Origin: Pseudoduganella rivuli
GTDB taxonomy: Bacteria; Pseudomonadota; Gammaproteobacteria; Burkholderiales; Burkholderiaceae_D
Direction of reading: 5' to 3'
Length of the DNA: 64,000 nt
Assembly: GCF_009674485.1 (NCBI RefSeq)
Contig: NZ_WKJJ01000013.1
Span: forward strand, 179,829 to 243,828
Positions 1 through 8,523 of this stretch are shown here, piece by piece (the first letter of the stretch is position 1; each line of letters begins with the position of its first letter). The position numbers and the translations under genes were made by a program. The notes beneath the pieces were generated by a model that was given only the letters and a program-made list of their open reading frames with translations, did not search any database and was not told the DNA's origin.

Positions 1-1271
1 GCGCCAACGTGCTGAACTTCTTCACCACGTTTGCCAACGGCACCGACGTCGAAGGCCGCACGGGCCAGGGCTGCAAGATCGGCAATACCACGTCGGCCGG
101 CAATTGCCGCGGCGCCAACAACCTGACGGAATTCATCCGCCAGCGCGACAAGATCGTGGCCAAGCTGAAGGCCATCGACGCGGACGTGGTCGGCCTGATG
201 GAAATCCAGAACAATGGCGAATATGCGGTGACGTACCTGACCAATGCGCTGAACGCCGCCATCGGCGCGCCAGTGTATGCGGTGGTGCCGGCGCCGGCCG
301 CATCGGGCACCGATGCGATCCGCGTGGCCATGATTTACAAGCCATCCAAACTGACCCTGGTGGGCGGCGCGCTGTCCGATGGCGACGCCATCAACAACCG
401 CGCACCGATGGCGCAAACCTTCACGGCCGCCAACGGCGAAAAATTCTCGCTGATCGTCAACCACCTGAAATCCAAAGGCAGCTGCCCGAATTCCGGCGCG
501 GATGCCGACCAGGGTGACAGCCAGGGCTGCTGGAACGCCAACCGCATCCTGCAGGCACAGCGCCTGGTCAACACCTTCGTGCCGCAAGTGGTGGCAGCGG
601 CCGGTGATCCGGACGTGCTGCTGATCGGCGACATGAACTCGTACGGCATGGAAGACCCGATCGCCACCATGACCGGCGCGGGCTTCGTCAACCAGCTGGA
701 ACGCTTCATCCGCCCGAACGGCACGCCGTATTCGTACGTCTTCGGCAGCAACAGCGGTTACCTGGACCACGCGCTGGCCAGTGCGGCGCTGAGCCCGCAA
801 GTGGCGGGCGCCGCCGAGTGGCACGTCAATGCGGACGAACCGACCGTGATCGACTACAACCTGGAATCAAAGCCGCAAGACTTGTACACGGCGCTGCCAT
901 ACCGCGCGTCGGACCACGATCCGGTCGTCGTCAGCCTGAATCTGCAGCCGAAGTTCGTCGATGTGACGGGCAGTGTGCGCCTGACGCAGCAGGGCGCCGC
1001 GTATAACCGCGTGACGCTGAAATATGTTGCGGCGGTGACCATCACCAACACCAGCAATGCACCGCTGACCGGTCCGTTCCAGCTGAAGCTCAATGGCCTG
1101 ACCGCCGGCCTCACGCTGGACAATGCCAACGGCATGTACGAGGGCGCGCCTTACGTCACGGTGAACACGACGCTGGCGCCAGGCGCCGTCATCAATGTGC
1201 CGCTGACGTTCTCGGGCCCGGCACGCCTGATGGTGACGTACACGCCGAAGTTCTATCGCGGCTCGTTCTGA
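1..1271 (+). CDS. ExeM/NucH-like extracellular endonuclease, 5' part outside window
   Basis: The reading frame is open from the first bases, so the gene starts upstream of the window; the GTG at 9 is internal. The visible part (about 422 residues) is an endonuclease/exonuclease/phosphatase fold: an FNVLNFFTT-like start, GLMEIQNNG carrying the catalytic Glu, IVNHLKSKG, LLIGDMNSYG, and the C-terminal YRASDHDPVVV with the Asp-His pair. This order is typical of ExeM/NucH secreted DNases, which degrade extracellular DNA. After the nuclease domain about 100 residues form a beta-rich tail (roughly 1,000-1,260) resembling an extracellular repeat domain. Whether lamin-tail or signal regions exist upstream cannot be seen. 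A PEP-CTERM gene follows 22 bases later and may be cotranscribed. Confidence 0.85.
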   Translation, partial: ANVLNFFTTFANGTDVEGRTGQGCKIGNTTSAGNCRGANNLTEFIRQRDKIVAKLKAIDADVVGLMEIQNNGEYAVTYLTNALNAAIGAPVYAVVPAPAASGTDAIRVAMIYKPSKLTLVGGALSDGDAINNRAPMAQTFTAANGEKFSLIVNHLKSKGSCPNSGADADQGDSQGCWNANRILQAQRLVNTFVPQVVAAAGDPDVLLIGDMNSYGMEDPIATMTGAGFVNQLERFIRPNGTPYSYVFGSNSGYLDHALASAALSPQVAGAAEWHVNADEPTVIDYNLESKPQDLYTALPYRASDHDPVVVSLNLQPKFVDVTGSVRLTQQGAAYNRVTLKYVAAVTITNTSNAPLTGPFQLKLNGLTAGLTLDNANGMYEGAPYVTVNTTLAPGAVINVPLTFSGPARLMVTYTPKFYRGSF

Positions 1272-1293
1272 ATTTAATCGCTAGGAAAAGAAA

Positions 1294-1896
1294 ATGATCA
1301 ATACCTTCATGCATTTCGTGCGCCGCGCGGCGCTGGCCGTGGCGCTGGCCGCCACCAGCAGCCTGGCCGTCGCCGGCACCATCCATGTGTCCATCGACAG
1401 CAGCGCATTCGATACCGATACCGGTTACCTGGATATGTACATGTCCGCCACCACCGGCGTGCCGCTGGCCACCGCGACGATTTCCAACCTCACCGGTTTC
1501 GACAAGTCGAGCCGCGATGACTTCTGGAGCTTTGGTTTCACTGAAACCGCCGATGGCTATGTGCTGCGCAACGATACGCTGAACGACCTGTTGCATGCGG
1601 TCAGCTTCGGCGGCGAACTGGCGTTCGACGTGACGTTTGCCGGCGATTTCGACAAGGACATCTCGTATGTCTCGCACCTGTTCATCTCGGCATTCGACAG
1701 CGACTTCCTGCCACTGGGCCAGTTCGATCCGCGCACCAATGCATTGCTGGACTTGACGTGGACCCCGTCGCAAACCGAAGGCGGCCAAGGCAGCGTCGGC
1801 ACCGTGCCGGAACCCGGCATCTGGCTGCTGATGGGCACGGGCGCCATCGGCATGGCGCTGGCGCGCCGCCGCCGTACCGGCAAGCAAGCAGCCTGA
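1294..1896 (+). CDS. PEP-CTERM sorting domain protein
   Basis: A 200-residue exported protein of unknown function. It has an N-terminal signal peptide (Arg-Arg followed by an Ala/Leu-rich segment ending near AVAG). The C-terminus is a PEP-CTERM tripartite sorting tail: VPEPG, a hydrophobic segment of about 17 residues and an arginine cluster (ARRRR). Such tails are recognised by exosortases and the proteins end up at the cell surface or in the biofilm matrix; no exosortase gene is in this window. The start is supported by AGGAAAAG at 1283-1290. It follows the nuclease gene by 22 bases and ends at a strong terminator. The middle part is beta-rich and not recognised as any enzyme. Confidence 0.85.
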   Translation: MINTFMHFVRRAALAVALAATSSLAVAGTIHVSIDSSAFDTDTGYLDMYMSATTGVPLATATISNLTGFDKSSRDDFWSFGFTETADGYVLRNDTLNDLLHAVSFGGELAFDVTFAGDFDKDISYVSHLFISAFDSDFLPLGQFDPRTNALLDLTWTPSQTEGGQGSVGTVPEPGIWLLMGTGAIGMALARRRRTGKQAA

Positions 1897-1940
1897 GCTT
1901 GTTGTAAAAGCGCACCATCGCGTGCGCGCTGACACCGTCA

Positions 1941-1980
1941 AAAAACGCACTGCTTTTCATAGGGCAGTGCGTTTTTCTTT
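1941..1980 (+). terminator. Rho-independent terminator after the PEP-CTERM gene
   Basis: Perfect 13-bp inverted repeat AAAAACGCACTGC (1941-1953) / GCAGTGCGTTTTT (1964-1976) with a 10-nt loop and a T-rich tail, 45 bases after the stop codon. Confidence 0.9.
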
Positions 1981-2103
1981 CTGTTGCTGAGGGCGCGCAG
2001 ATTTAGACGAAATTTGAATCAAACTTCTATTTAAATTGTATTAGTGCTGACAAGCAGGGGTAATGCATAGTTAAATTCTGCCTTTTTTCATCACTGGTGC
2101 ATC

Positions 2104-2808
2104 ATGCCTGCCCGGATACTTGTATTAGACAGCGACCCTGCAGTCCAAGATCTGATGTCGCTGAACCTGCGCCAGGCCGGCCACGAGCCGGCTTGCCTCG
2201 CGGATGCTGAAAGCGCATTACTACAATTTGAAGATTTCCTGCCTGACCTGTTGCTGGTGGAATGGGAATTGCCCGGCCAGTCCGGCCTGTCGCTGACCCG
2301 CCGTCTGCGCGCACTGCCGCGCACGCGCGATTTGCCCATCATCATGGTGACGGCCCGCGCAGCCGAGGCGGACCGCATCATGGCGCTCGAATGCGGCGCC
2401 GACGATGTCATGACCAAGCCCTTCAGCCCCCGCGAAATGCTGGCGCGCATGCATGCGGTGCTGCGCCGCCGCCAGCCGCATGCATCGCCCGGGGCCGTGC
2501 AAATGGCAGGCTTGCGGCTCGATCCCGGCACCTTGCGCGTGATGGCGGGAGAACGGCAAGTGCCGCTGGGCCGCGTGGAATTTCGCCTGCTCAACTTCCT
2601 GATGCAGCACCCGGAGCGCGTGCACAGCCGCGCCCACTTGCTGGACCAGGTGTGGGGCCGCCACGTCTACCTCGACGAACGTACCGTTGACGCCCACGTG
2701 GGCCGCCTGCGCAGCGCGCTGCAACCGTCCGGGCATCACGACCATATCGAAACCGTGCGCGGCAGCGGCTACCGCTTCGTTGCGTGGGATGCTTCCTGCG
2801 CTGCCTGA
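2104..2808 (+). CDS. OmpR/PhoB-family response regulator with Glu at the phosphoacceptor position
   Basis: A 234-residue protein with an N-terminal receiver domain (about 1-118) and a C-terminal winged-helix DNA-binding domain (about 130-230, ending GSGYRFVAW). Aligned with PhoB, the conserved Lys is present (TKPFSP) and so is the Thr (VTARA). The phosphoacceptor Asp is Glu53 (LLVEWELPG, codon GAA at 2260-2262), and the acidic pocket reads DSD rather than EDE/DDD. Family knowledge says Asp-to-Glu at this site often mimics phosphorylation, so it may act without a kinase; that is inference. No histidine kinase is adjacent. The downstream LuxR-type gene overlaps its stop codon (TGATG), so the two are probably cotranscribed and may control nearby exopolysaccharide or PEP-CTERM genes. 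Confidence 0.9.
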   Translation: MPARILVLDSDPAVQDLMSLNLRQAGHEPACLADAESALLQFEDFLPDLLLVEWELPGQSGLSLTRRLRALPRTRDLPIIMVTARAAEADRIMALECGADDVMTKPFSPREMLARMHAVLRRRQPHASPGAVQMAGLRLDPGTLRVMAGERQVPLGRVEFRLLNFLMQHPERVHSRAHLLDQVWGRHVYLDERTVDAHVGRLRSALQPSGHHDHIETVRGSGYRFVAWDASCAA

Positions 2809-3656
2809 TGCGGGATCGTGTCGCAGTGGATTTGCCCGTCATTCTCAGCAAACTGGAGCAGGAATACCTGCTGGGCGCCATCGAAGCGGCGTTGCCGATC
2901 GACCACCCGCGCCGCCTGTTCCTGTGGGCACAGGGCCAGTTGCAGGCGCTGTTGCCGCACCAGGCGCTGGTCTGCCTGCGGCTCGATGGCGATGGGCAGG
3001 TGCGCGACGTCCAGTGCCTGTATGGCGCCGTGCTGGAGCGTGGTGCGCTGGAGCGGCTGTGTGGCGCGGATGGCGGCCTGGCCGCGCAACTGGCGCAGCA
3101 ATGGCGCACCGGACCGGTCCGGCCCGCCATCCTGGAAATCGACCCCATGCCGGACGCCCCGGGGCAACAGCGGCTGGCGCCGTTGCGGTCCGCGCTGCTG
3201 GCCGCGCACCGGCACACGCAGGATGGCAACCTGTTTGCCAATGCGCTGGTGCATGGCAGCGGCGCATTGCCCGGTGGCGGGACTTTTTTTGCGCTGTTCG
3301 GCATGCCATTCCGCCCCGGTCCGCGCCACGCATATTTCCTGGAACTGCTGATGCCGCACTTGCACATGGCGTTGCTGCGTATTGTCGCCAGCGGCGCCGT
3401 GCCGGATGCGGTGGCGCTGCCTGCCCAGGAAGCGGGCAGGCCGGTCAGCCCGCGTGAAGTGGAAATCCTGCAATGGGTGCGTGAAGGCAAAAACAATGAA
3501 GAAATCGGCCGCATCCTCGGCATCAGCGGCTGGACCGTGAAAAACCATTTGCAGCGCATCTATAAGACCATGGGCGTCAACAACCGCGCGCAGGCGGTGG
3601 CGCGGGGCATCGCATTGCGGTTGCTGGCGCCTGCCGGCAGCCGGCTGCCGCACTGA
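2808..3656 (+). CDS. epsA: LuxR-family regulator resembling EpsA (XrtB/PEP-CTERM associated)
   Basis: A 282-residue protein: an N-terminal sensing region (about 1-200) of the type found in EpsA regulators linked to exosortase XrtB and exopolysaccharide loci, then a C-terminal LuxR helix-turn-helix (VSPREVEILQWVREGKNNEE, followed by the recognition helix around WTVKNHLQRIY). The ATG at 2808 overlaps the TGA of the response regulator gene, suggesting translational coupling; a GTG at 2784 is a possible alternative start. The assignment to EpsA comes from recognising the overall pattern and from the PEP-CTERM genes around it; the gene could be another LuxR-type regulator. There is no autoinducer-binding domain that I can recognise. 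Confidence 0.7.
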   Translation: MRDRVAVDLPVILSKLEQEYLLGAIEAALPIDHPRRLFLWAQGQLQALLPHQALVCLRLDGDGQVRDVQCLYGAVLERGALERLCGADGGLAAQLAQQWRTGPVRPAILEIDPMPDAPGQQRLAPLRSALLAAHRHTQDGNLFANALVHGSGALPGGGTFFALFGMPFRPGPRHAYFLELLMPHLHMALLRIVASGAVPDAVALPAQEAGRPVSPREVEILQWVREGKNNEEIGRILGISGWTVKNHLQRIYKTMGVNNRAQAVARGIALRLLAPAGSRLPH

Positions 3657-3699
3657 AGGTATATAGTGGCGCTGTCTGTCCCACTTCCGGGGAGTTGCC

Positions 3700-4062
3700 G
3701 TGCGCAAGTTGCCGATCCTGATCTGTTCCCTGGTATTCAATAGCGCGTGCGCCGGTCCGGATGGCGATGCGCTGGCCCGCCTGCGCGCGTTGGGCGCCGC
3801 ATCGCAATGCCGCCAGGCAACCGATTGCCGCACGGTGCCGGTCGGTGTGCGCGCCTGTGGCGGACCGGCTTCCTATCTCGCCGTGGCAACGGCCGATGAA
3901 GCGGCCGCGCTGGAGTTGGCGCGGCGCCACGCCGCGCAGCGCCGCGAAGAAATGGCCCGCACGCCGGAGCCGCCGTCGACGTGTGAAATGATCCGCGATC
4001 CCGGTGCGCAGTGCGTGGCGGGGCGCTGCGTCGCAGGCAACACCGCGCTGCCAAGCGAATAA
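3700..4062 (+). CDS. small Cys-rich exported protein of unknown function
   Basis: 120 residues starting with GTG, preceded by GGGGAG at 3689-3694. The N-terminus (Arg-Lys, hydrophobic LPILICSLVF, then NSACAG) looks like a signal peptide with a possible lipobox-like Ser-Ala-Cys. The mature part has about six further cysteines spread in pairs (SQCRQATDCRTVPVG, RACGGP, STCEM, AQCVAGRCV), suggesting disulfides in the periplasm. A pattern of Cys, short spacer, DC-hydrophobic-VPVG, then CGGP occurs in uncharacterised secreted proteins of other proteobacteria. No function can be assigned. It is separated by 43 bases from the LuxR-type gene and converges on the protease gene. Confidence 0.65.
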   Translation: MRKLPILICSLVFNSACAGPDGDALARLRALGAASQCRQATDCRTVPVGVRACGGPASYLAVATADEAAALELARRHAAQRREEMARTPEPPSTCEMIRDPGAQCVAGRCVAGNTALPSE

Positions 4063-4072
4063 CGCCGCACCC

Positions 4073-4110
4073 CAAAAAAAACGCCGCACTTCGTGAGAAG
4101 TACGGCGTTC
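4073..4110 (-). terminator. terminator for the S8 protease gene
   Basis: Read on the minus strand, AACGCCGTACTTC / GAAGTGCGGCGTT (one mismatch) forms a stable hairpin followed by a run of nine T. It lies between two convergent genes and could also stop transcription from the plus side less efficiently. Confidence 0.8.
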
Positions 4111-4155
4111 AAAATGCGCCGGCTTGCGCCGGCGCTGCCTCAAGGGCGCACTTAC

Positions 4156-7100
4156 TTAATTCGCTGCGGTCGTGCTCTTCGCGGTGGCCGCTGCCGGCAG
4201 CGGATCGGTTGCATCCACCGATACCAGCGTGGTGCTGGTGGTGCCGCCCGAGCCAACCAGTTGCACCGCACCCAGGTACTCCTTGCCTGCGGTCAGGCCG
4301 GACCAGCTGGTTGCCACGGTACCGGTGCCGCCGGTGTAGACGATGGCCGGCGCGGTGGCCTTGAAGTTGCCGCCGGTGTCGGCGGTGGTCAGGACCCACG
4401 AGCTCATCGTGTAGGTAGCGTTGCCGTTCAGTGGAGCGTAGCCCAGCACGCAGACACGGTAGGTGCCGGCAGCCGGCGCCGTCATCGTGATCAGCTCGTT
4501 CGACGTTGCGGTGCCGCTGCTGCCGACGATGGCGCCTGCGCTGTTCAGCACGAACAGGTCCAGGTCGTCGGTGCCGCCGGCCTGGTAGCCGCTGGTGTCT
4601 TCATCTTTCAGCGAGAAGCGTGCCGCCAGTGCGCCGGCAGGAATCGTCACCAGGGTCGACGTCACGCCGGAACCGCCGCCCGCCATGCAGGCTGCCACGC
4701 CGCCGTCAGCCGTCTTGTCGACGCCCACGGCGCCGGAGGTGCGGGTTGCCTGTTTCAGGCCGGCTTTCTTCACCGTCATCGGGCCGGTGTAGCCGGTGCC
4801 GATGGTCAGCGCCTGGGTGCCGCTGGTGGCTTCGCTGGAGATTTCAGCACGGGCTGCGATCATGGCGGCTTTTGCCGTCAGCGGGCTGCGTACCGTGTGG
4901 GTGCCGTCGCTCCAGGTCAGCGAACCGTAACTCCAGACGCCTTGCGCGGCGCTGTTGTTGGTCAGGTTGACGGTGAAGGTGGCTTTCGCGCCTGGCGCCA
5001 GGGTCAGCGTCGATGGCGAAACCGTCACGGTGTAGCCTGGCAGGGTAGCGGACGCGGTGTACGTCGCTTCGCTGTCGCCCACGTTGGTCACGGTACGGGT
5101 GATCGATGCCTTGCCCAGCACTTCCGCAATGGTGATCGACGGCAGGTTCAGGTTGTATGGCTGGATCGAACCGAGGGTGGTGCAGTTGGCGCTGTTGGCA
5201 GCCAGCTTGCCCAGGCCGCACAGGTAGCGGATCCAGTCCACGGCGTTGGCGTCGTACACCAGGCCAGGGTCGGCAGCCAGGTTCGGCTGCACGTGGCCCG
5301 CGCCTTGCGACCATGGCAGCTGGCCGTTCGACATGCCGGCCACGCCGTCATTGTAGGTGCCGTAGGCGGTGGTCATCAGCGCCGACTTGATGGCCGCAGG
5401 CGACCAGGTCGGGTGCAGGTTGCGCAGCAGGGCGCCCAGGCCGGCCACGTGGGGGCTCGACATCGACGTGCCTTGCAGCGATGCCCAGGCGGCGTCCGGC
5501 ACCACGGTGCCGTCGATGATGGCGGCGTGCAGCTCAGGGTTGCCCGGTGCGGAAACAGCGGCAATGATGTCCACGCCAGGCGCGGTCAGGTCAGGTTTCA
5601 GCGTGTTCAGGTCGCCCTTGTTCGGGCCACGGGACGAGAAGCCGGCCATTTTCGGCGCCAGGGTTGCGCCCACCGAGGCAACCGCCTTGGTCAGCGACGA
5701 CGTCGCATCCGGATGCGCATTGACCCAGGTCTTGATGGCGGCGCCATCGGCTGCGGAGACGTGGATCGCCGGCAGCACGTGCAGGTCGGCCACCAGGCCG
5801 GCGCCGTTGTCGGCCAGGATCATGCCGGCGCCGCCGGCAGCCAGCACGGCCGCGCCCTTGTCGACGCGGGCAGTGGTGCCACGGTCGCAGACGACCACCT
5901 TGCCGGCCACTTTGGCCGGGTCCAGCTTGACGGCTGCGGTGATCTTGAAGCCCGGGTTCAGCGTCGCGTCAGCGCGGTCCTTGTCGGTGTAGCACAGGCC
6001 CACACCGGCTTTGTCGGAAGCGGACATGCTGGCGTATGGCGTCACGGCCGCGTTACGCGCCAGGATGGTTGGCACATTGGCCAGTTCGGTCTGGTTGTAC
6101 GATGCGCCGCTGTAGGTGCCCGCGCCCGGTACGGTGACGCTGGCGCCCATGAAGCGGTTGTGGGTCGATGCGGCGACCGTGGTCAGCCATGGGCTGATGT
6201 GGGCCACGGCATTGCCCGGACCGGAGTTGCCGGCCGAAGCGGCCACGAACACGCCCGCGTTGGCGGCGTTGAAGAACGCCACTTCGACGGAATCCATCAC
6301 GTTGGTTTGCGAACCGGAGATCGAGAAGTTGATGACGTCCACGCCATCCTTGACCGCGGTTTCAATCGCCTTCACGGAGTCGGACGTGAAGCAGCTGTTC
6401 GATACGCCGCTGCCGTCTTCGGCTGCCGCATCCAGGTACGACCAGCACACCTTGTAGGCGGCCAGGCGGGCGCGAGGCGCCACGCCGGAAACGTCGCCGA
6501 CAGCGATGCCGCCCATCTTGGCGGCCACCATCGAATTACCGCCTGCCGTGGTGGACGTGTGCACGCCGTGGCCGCCTTTGTTGCCGGCATCAGAGCCGCC
6601 ACGGAAGGCGTCGCGCGGCGACGCGAAGTCGCTGATGTGCGGGGTCTTCTTCTGTGCCTTGAAGCTGGTGTCGAAGAAGCGGGCGCCGATCAGCTTGTTG
6701 TTGCAATGCGCGGTGGTGAAGCCCGGACCGGTTTCGCAGGTGCCTTTCCAGTCGGCAGGCGGCGCGCCATAGACCTGGGTGCCCGATGGGTCGATGGTTG
6801 GACGGCCATTGGCGTCCACGCGGTCGGCGTAGCCTGGGTTTTCCGGCCACACGCCGCTGTCGACGATACCGATGATGACGTTTTCACCGGCGGAAGCTTT
6901 GCCGCCCAGCTTGTCCCACAGGCCGCTGCCCGGCTTGTCCAGGCCCAGGAAGGCCGGCGTGTAGGTGGTTTCCAGCTTGCGTGGTTCGTCCACGGTGATG
7001 GCGGCGACGGCGCTGTTTTTCTTCAGGGCGCGTACTTCGTCGTCGGTCAGCAGGGCGGCGAAGCCGTTGAAGACGGTGTTGTACTGGTGCAGGATGGTGG

Positions 7101-7359
7101 CGTTGGCCACGGTGGCTTGCACGCTGGCCTGTTTCTGGTCCAGGTAAGCCATGTAGGCTTGCACGTCGGCGGCCGAGACATCGAGCTTGCCGGTGGCGGG
7201 CTTGGTGGCTGGCAGGCCGGCGACTTCACCGGTGTACGAGGCGACCGGCTTGTCTGCCAGTTGCACGATGTAAGAACGGCGCACTTCCTGTGCGTTGATG
7301 GTGGTGGCGATGCTGGCGACGAGCACCAGCACGCCCAGCGATACTGGACGGAGTTTCAT
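4156..7359 (-). CDS. large secreted subtilisin-like (S8) serine protease
   Basis: A 1067-residue protease. Signal peptide at 1-23 (cleavage near INA-QE), an I9 inhibitor-like propeptide (about 25-125), then the catalytic domain with Asp167 (GIVDSGVWPE), His264 (GGHGVHTSTTAGG), oxyanion Asn378 (ASAGNSGP) and Ser632 (GTSMSSPHVAG). The large gap between His and Ser holds a PA (protease-associated) domain around 420-560. Downstream is a fibronectin type III-like region (about 760-850) and a pre-peptidase C-terminal (PPC)-like domain (about 890-1010). This order resembles plant-subtilase-like and bacterial secreted S8 proteases. All catalytic residues are intact. The next gene upstream in the same direction, 36 bases away, is a PEP-CTERM protein, so the two may form an operon. 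Substrate unknown. Confidence 0.93.
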   Translation of the reverse strand: MKLRPVSLGVLVLVASIATTINAQEVRRSYIVQLADKPVASYTGEVAGLPATKPATGKLDVSAADVQAYMAYLDQKQASVQATVANATILHQYNTVFNGFAALLTDDEVRALKKNSAVAAITVDEPRKLETTYTPAFLGLDKPGSGLWDKLGGKASAGENVIIGIVDSGVWPENPGYADRVDANGRPTIDPSGTQVYGAPPADWKGTCETGPGFTTAHCNNKLIGARFFDTSFKAQKKTPHISDFASPRDAFRGGSDAGNKGGHGVHTSTTAGGNSMVAAKMGGIAVGDVSGVAPRARLAAYKVCWSYLDAAAEDGSGVSNSCFTSDSVKAIETAVKDGVDVINFSISGSQTNVMDSVEVAFFNAANAGVFVAASAGNSGPGNAVAHISPWLTTVAASTHNRFMGASVTVPGAGTYSGASYNQTELANVPTILARNAAVTPYASMSASDKAGVGLCYTDKDRADATLNPGFKITAAVKLDPAKVAGKVVVCDRGTTARVDKGAAVLAAGGAGMILADNGAGLVADLHVLPAIHVSAADGAAIKTWVNAHPDATSSLTKAVASVGATLAPKMAGFSSRGPNKGDLNTLKPDLTAPGVDIIAAVSAPGNPELHAAIIDGTVVPDAAWASLQGTSMSSPHVAGLGALLRNLHPTWSPAAIKSALMTTAYGTYNDGVAGMSNGQLPWSQGAGHVQPNLAADPGLVYDANAVDWIRYLCGLGKLAANSANCTTLGSIQPYNLNLPSITIAEVLGKASITRTVTNVGDSEATYTASATLPGYTVTVSPSTLTLAPGAKATFTVNLTNNSAAQGVWSYGSLTWSDGTHTVRSPLTAKAAMIAARAEISSEATSGTQALTIGTGYTGPMTVKKAGLKQATRTSGAVGVDKTADGGVAACMAGGGSGVTSTLVTIPAGALAARFSLKDEDTSGYQAGGTDDLDLFVLNSAGAIVGSSGTATSNELITMTAPAAGTYRVCVLGYAPLNGNATYTMSSWVLTTADTGGNFKATAPAIVYTGGTGTVATSWSGLTAGKEYLGAVQLVGSGGTTSTTLVSVDATDPLPAAATAKSTTAAN

Positions 7360-7395
7360 GTTCGGTTCCTAAATTGTCGGAGTCTGAAGACGTGT

Positions 7396-8148
7396 TTACT
7401 TGGCGGCGCGGCGGCGGCGCGAAGCCATGCCCATGCCTGCGGCGCCCAGCATCAGCAGGGCGATCGAGCCCGGCTCTGGAACAGTCGTCAGTTGCAGGTC
7501 GTCGATGGCGAATTGCGCCATGTTGCCGGCCGGCTCGTCGACGGAATTGATGCAGCTGGTGTCGGTGAAGATGCACGAGCTGATCGACAGGCTTTCCAGG
7601 TGCGTTTGCGCCCAGTCGGTGCCCAAGTCCCAGTGGTCGAACATGAAATCGCCGTTGGCGTTCTGGCCGGCGAAGTTGCGGCTTGCCGTGATGATGCCGC
7701 CGCCGACTTTCATGCCGGTCAGGATCAGCTGGCCGTAGCTGGCGTCAGGCAGGCCGGCGAGCGGGCCGACGAAGGCGAAGTTCAGGGCGCTGATCTGGAA
7801 ATCGTTGAAGGCGCTGCCGAAGTTGACGGAACCGTCATTGGTGCCGGCGTAGTACTGCGATGCGCTGTCCGGGCACGCCAGGATGGTGCAGGCGGCATCG
7901 CCGGCCTTGATGGTCATGCCGGAGCCGGCTTCCGCATCCATGCCGAAGAGTTGTGCGATGGGGCTGGCCTTGGCGGTCAGCATGTAGTCGCCCATCTGTA
8001 CCGATTCATTGCCGTTGAGGGCGATCGGAGTGATGGTGTTGAAATCCACGACGGAAGTAATCGAGGCTTGTGCTGCAGGCGCCCAGAGCGTGGCGCCGAA
8101 CACGGCCGTTGCCATGGCGGACTTCAGAATGGAGCGGGTGCGTATCAT
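7396..8148 (-). CDS. PEP-CTERM protein, QFxxD type
   Basis: 250 residues. Signal peptide ending near AAQAS, a beta-rich body with two Cys pairs, the motif QFAIDDLQL shortly before the sorting tail, and a C-terminal VPEPG, hydrophobic helix and RRRR cluster. The QFxxDDL motif just upstream of PEP marks a recognised PEP-CTERM subfamily of unknown function. It should be exported and anchored or released at the cell surface by an exosortase encoded elsewhere. It lies 36 bases upstream of the S8 protease on the same strand. Its leader (8149-8245) contains two hairpins. Confidence 0.85.
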   Translation of the reverse strand: MIRTRSILKSAMATAVFGATLWAPAAQASITSVVDFNTITPIALNGNESVQMGDYMLTAKASPIAQLFGMDAEAGSGMTIKAGDAACTILACPDSASQYYAGTNDGSVNFGSAFNDFQISALNFAFVGPLAGLPDASYGQLILTGMKVGGGIITASRNFAGQNANGDFMFDHWDLGTDWAQTHLESLSISSCIFTDTSCINSVDEPAGNMAQFAIDDLQLTTVPEPGSIALLMLGAAGMGMASRRRRAAK

Positions 8149-8523
8149 GTATCTTCCCTTGAGTTTGTAGTTGCAGGTGGTCCTGCTGATCTATTTTGGC
8201 TTGGCTGGGGTACAGCCAAGTGTGTCCCCGGCTCTCCTCCGGGATTTCGCAATATAGCAATTGAGACAATGAACGTGAGAAAATTTTCAACGTTGATAAT
8301 TCACAAGTTACAAAGTTTTAACAAATTTTGTTTTCTTTGCACTATTGCGATGTGTGACTAATAGTTACAATAAAACTTGTTGAAATTAACTGGAAACGTG
8401 TTGCGAAATTTCACATGACTAGACGATTGTTGACACACATCAATCGAAACATTGTCGGATCATCAAAGCCCGTGGTAGGCTCTCAGGTCCCTTCGTTCCA
8501 GGTAGTACTTGAGGAGTTTTTTG
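8149..8523. promoter_or_regulatory. AT-rich divergent intergenic region between a PEP-CTERM gene and gspG
   Basis: 375 bases without a gene. It holds a perfect inverted repeat CTTGGCTG (8200-8207) / CAGCCAAG (8213-8220), a second short one CCCGG...CCGGG (about 8227-8243), and a strongly AT-rich block (about 8270-8420) clearly different in base composition from the flanking genes. A TTGACA at 8430-8435 could be a -35 box for the secretion operon, but no good -10 box lies at the right distance. Both divergent promoters should be here. Confidence 0.5.

Noticed and set aside
4093..8361. Open frame of 1422 codons on the plus strand opposite the S8 protease
   Set aside because: It is antisense to a protease with all catalytic motifs intact and to a PEP-CTERM gene, has Gly/Arg/Ala/His-rich composition and no recognisable domain. 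It arises from GC-rich codon bias.
8430..8458. Sigma-70 promoter for the secretion operon from TTGACA at 8430
   Set aside because: The hexamer at the proper distance (TGTCGG) does not resemble TATAAT, so I did not list it as a promoter.
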